From NCBI RefSeq assembly GCF_030131845.1, contig NZ_JASKYM010000002.1, positions 382,247 through 446,246 of the forward strand: a stretch of 64,000 nt of DNA. The letters run 5' to 3'. A program made the position numbers and the translations under genes. Positions 62,551 to 64,000 of the stretch are shown here, piece by piece (position 1 is the first letter of the stretch; each line of letters begins with the position of its first letter). Below the pieces are notes generated by a model. The model was not told the origin of the DNA, did not search any database, and saw only the letters and a list, made by a program, of their open reading frames with translations. Source of the stretch: Romboutsia sedimentorum (GTDB lineage: Bacteria > Bacillota > Clostridia > Peptostreptococcales > Peptostreptococcaceae).

Positions 62551-62574
62551 AGCCGTTTTTAAGCGGCTTTTTTT
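62551..62574 (+). terminator. Intrinsic terminator after the cold-shock gene
   Basis: AGCCG (62551-62555) pairs with CGGCT (62564-62568), extended by a T-G pair, followed by eight T residues. The stem is short but GC-rich. Confidence 0.8.
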
Positions 62575-62630
62575 ATGTGATTATTTAAACTTATAAATAA
62601 ATCACTTAAAACTTACATAGTTACTTTATT

Positions 62631-62679
62631 AAAACTTTATATTTAAATGCAAATTCAATAAGTGAATATAAAGTTTTTT
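62631..62679 (+). repeat. 13-bp inverted repeat with T-run in a gene-free gap
   Basis: AAAACTTTATATT (62631-62643) and AATATAAAGTTTT (62665-62677) are perfect complements separated by 21 nt and followed by TT. It is terminator-like but the cold-shock gene already has a terminator. The 332-nt gap (62507-62838) shows no coding gene. Confidence 0.55.
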
Positions 62680-62838
62680 AAAAATAGTTTGAAATAAAAA
62701 AATATTATATAAGTTTATATTTGAATTTAAAATAATAACTAAATATGTTAAAATGAATAATGGATAATAAATTTTGAATATACTGCTTCTATAAAAAGAT
62801 GAAGTAATGTTTATACAAGTATTTGGAGGTGTAGTATA

Positions 62839-63243
62839 GTGAACATATTATTTTTTCTGACACCTAAAAGTGAAGTTGCATATATATATGAAGACTACAC
62901 TATGAGGCAAGCTTTGGAAAAGATGGAATATCATAGATATTCTGCTATTCCTATAATTGACGATGAAGGAAAATATGTTGGAACTATGACTGAAGGGGAT
63001 TTACTATGGACATTAAAAAATGACTTTTCCCTAGATTTAAAATCAGTAGAAGATGTTCCAATAATGCAGATAAAAAGAAGAATGGATAATACTCCGGTTT
63101 CTATTAATGCAAATATAGAAGATTTGATATCTAAGTCTATGAATCAAAACTTTGTTCCAGTAATTGACGATCAAAAAATTTTTATAGGAATAATTAAGAG
63201 AAGAGATATAATAGAATATTGCTATAACAAGTTAAAAGTATAA
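62839..63243 (+). CDS. CBS domain pair protein
   Basis: 134-aa soluble protein made of two CBS motifs (about residues 13-60 and 75-130). The repeated signatures are AIPIIDDEGKYVGTMTEGDLL and FVPVIDDQKIFIGIIKRRDII in matching positions. CBS pairs bind adenine nucleotides and act as energy sensors; no catalytic domain is attached. Start is GTG 62839 with GGAGGTG 7 nt upstream. Monocistronic, with the palindromic terminator at 63254. Partner protein unknown. Confidence 0.92.
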   Translation: MNILFFLTPKSEVAYIYEDYTMRQALEKMEYHRYSAIPIIDDEGKYVGTMTEGDLLWTLKNDFSLDLKSVEDVPIMQIKRRMDNTPVSINANIEDLISKSMNQNFVPVIDDQKIFIGIIKRRDIIEYCYNKLKV

Positions 63244-63253
63244 AAATTTAAAA

Positions 63254-63289
63254 TATATAAAGCCTAGCAAATTTGCTAGGCTTTATATA
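63254..63289. terminator. 36-bp perfect palindrome, bidirectional terminator
   Basis: The arms 63254-63271 and 63272-63289 are fully self-complementary with core AAAGCCTAGCAAATTTGC. It lies between the convergent CBS and PpiC-type genes. U-tracts are short (TTT), but strand symmetry and position favour terminator function. Confidence 0.8.
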
Positions 63290-63335
63290 ATACTATAAGT
63301 TATATTTTTTAGAAATATTTAATGAAAAATTTTTA

Positions 63336-64000
63336 TTAGTCGTTAAATTTTACAGTGTTTTGGTATTTAGACTTAAGATCATTTAATTTATTAGAATAAA
63401 CTTCACTTTGCTTTTGGTACATTAAAGTTTTTTCTATTTCGTTTTTAACTTCTTCATATTCTGATTCTCCACCAGATTGTATTTCTTCTAACTTTATTAA
63501 GTGATATCCAAATTGAGTTTGAACAGGTCCAGATATTTCACCTTGTTTCATATTAAATACAGCTTCCTCAAATTCAGGAACCATTTGTCCTCTAGGGAAA
63601 GAACCTAAGCTTCCACCAGCATCTTTAGATGGGCAAGTAGAGTGTTCAGCTGCAGCATCTTCGAAAGATACAGCACCTTCATTTATTTTATTAAATAATT
63701 CAGAAGCTTTCTCTTCAGTATCTACTAATATGTGTTTAGCAGAAGCAGTCTCTGATTTGTTAAATTTACTTTTATTAGCTTCAAAGAAAGCTTTTTTCTC
63801 ATCTTCAGTTAATGTAATGCTAGATAAAACTTTGTTTATAGCAAATTGCTTTAACATGTTTTCTTCAATTTTTTTCATTTCTGATTTAAAACTCTCATCA
63901 TTATGTAATTGAGTTTCTTTAGCTTCAACATAGAATAATTCTTGATTTACTAAATCTTCTAGTAATTGTTTTTTACCTTCTTCAGTGTTAAAATGCATAG
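63336..64000 (-). CDS. PpiC/PrsA-type peptidyl-prolyl isomerase (partial, 5' end outside window)
   Basis: Only the C-terminal ~221 residues are in the window. A helical SurA_N-like part is followed by a parvulin rotamase domain with SAKHILVDTEEKA, EHSTCPSKDAGGSLGSF, FGYHLIKLEE at dispersed positions (about 86-172 of the visible part). The frame is open to the window end. The Met at 63998 is probably internal, because related clostridial proteins carry about 30 more N-terminal residues. So whether it is secreted (PrsA) or cytosolic cannot be decided. Confidence 0.9.
   Translation of the reverse strand, partial: MHFNTEEGKKQLLEDLVNQELFYVEAKETQLHNDESFKSEMKKIEENMLKQFAINKVLSSITLTEDEKKAFFEANKSKFNKSETASAKHILVDTEEKASELFNKINEGAVSFEDAAAEHSTCPSKDAGGSLGSFPRGQMVPEFEEAVFNMKQGEISGPVQTQFGYHLIKLEEIQSGGESEYEEVKNEIEKTLMYQKQSEVYSNKLNDLKSKYQNTVKFND

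Noticed and set aside
63996-63998. Met at 63998 as the true start of the PpiC-type isomerase
   Set aside because: The frame is still open at the window edge and relatives are longer at the N-terminus; it is likely internal.
1-64000. tRNA, rRNA, CRISPR, T-box, known riboswitches, insertion sequences, prophage
   Set aside because: Looked for cloverleaf ends (CCA-type), T-box GGTGG motifs, regularly spaced repeats, transposase and phage structural genes; none convincing by eye.

Overview
The window is a low-GC, AT-rich Firmicutes chromosome segment. AGA arginine and ATA isoleucine codons dominate, spacers are A/T-rich, Shine-Dalgarno (SD) sequences are strong (AGGAGG/GGAGGTG), and TTG and GTG starts are common. 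Gene content points to a spore-forming, anaerobic clostridium, most likely family Peptostreptococcaceae (Clostridioides/Paraclostridium/Romboutsia type). The pointers are PolC, ferredoxin-type Fe-S proteins, a GAACNNNNGTTT SOS box at recA, SpoIIIE, and a CdeC-like cysteine-rich spore-surface protein. The species assignment is inference.

Layout. 1-9.7 kb: a ferredoxin-nitroreductase, an orphan gene, a four-SH3 autolysin, an HEXXH protein, the replicative polymerase PolC, and a ferredoxin/membrane Fe-S pair. 9.6-17.5 kb: the conserved translation operon rimP-nusA-rnpM-ylxQ-infB-rbfA-nrnA-truB-ribF-rpsO, with its promoter, a leader hairpin and a structured rpsO leader. 17.7-31 kb: degV, pnp, and a block syntenic with Bacillus (pnp-ylxY-mlpA-ymxH-dapG-tepA-spoIIIE), continuing into mnmH-rimO-pgsA. 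Bacillus spoVFA/B, asd and dapA are absent from the block. 31-34.2 kb: recA under an SOS promoter, then rny, whose start codon is anomalous. 34.3-41 kb: a DUF523/DUF1722 protein, an unknown small protein, a divergent SF1 helicase with a palindrome over its promoter, uppP, a tyrosine-recombinase-like protein lacking catalytic residues, and purB. 41-54.6 kb: mixed metabolic and envelope genes (MarR regulator, aminotransferase, GalT-like, exonuclease III, DEDDh exonuclease, large glutamine synthetase, M23 protein, MGDG-type glycosyltransferase, YjiH-like membrane protein, M42 aminopeptidase). 54.7-57 kb: a PadR / HAAS-DUF1700 / DUF4097 envelope operon with repeated operator-like sites. 57-59.7 kb: a lipoprotein, a small membrane protein, the CdeC-like protein and a YlbF-like protein. 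60-64 kb: pyridoxal kinase, an exported amidase, cold-shock protein, CBS protein, and a PpiC-type prolyl isomerase cut by the window end.

Most of the window is ordinary chromosomal backbone. No tRNA, rRNA, CRISPR array, insertion sequence or prophage was seen. The most unusual signals are the cysteine-rich repeat protein at 58.2-59.3 kb, the degenerate recombinase at 38.6 kb, the orphan helicase with its promoter palindrome, the rny start site, the PadR operator array, and two perfect inverted repeats with identical 20-nt loops upstream of ylxY and mlpA. All assignments come from reading the sequence by eye; no database search or folding program was run.
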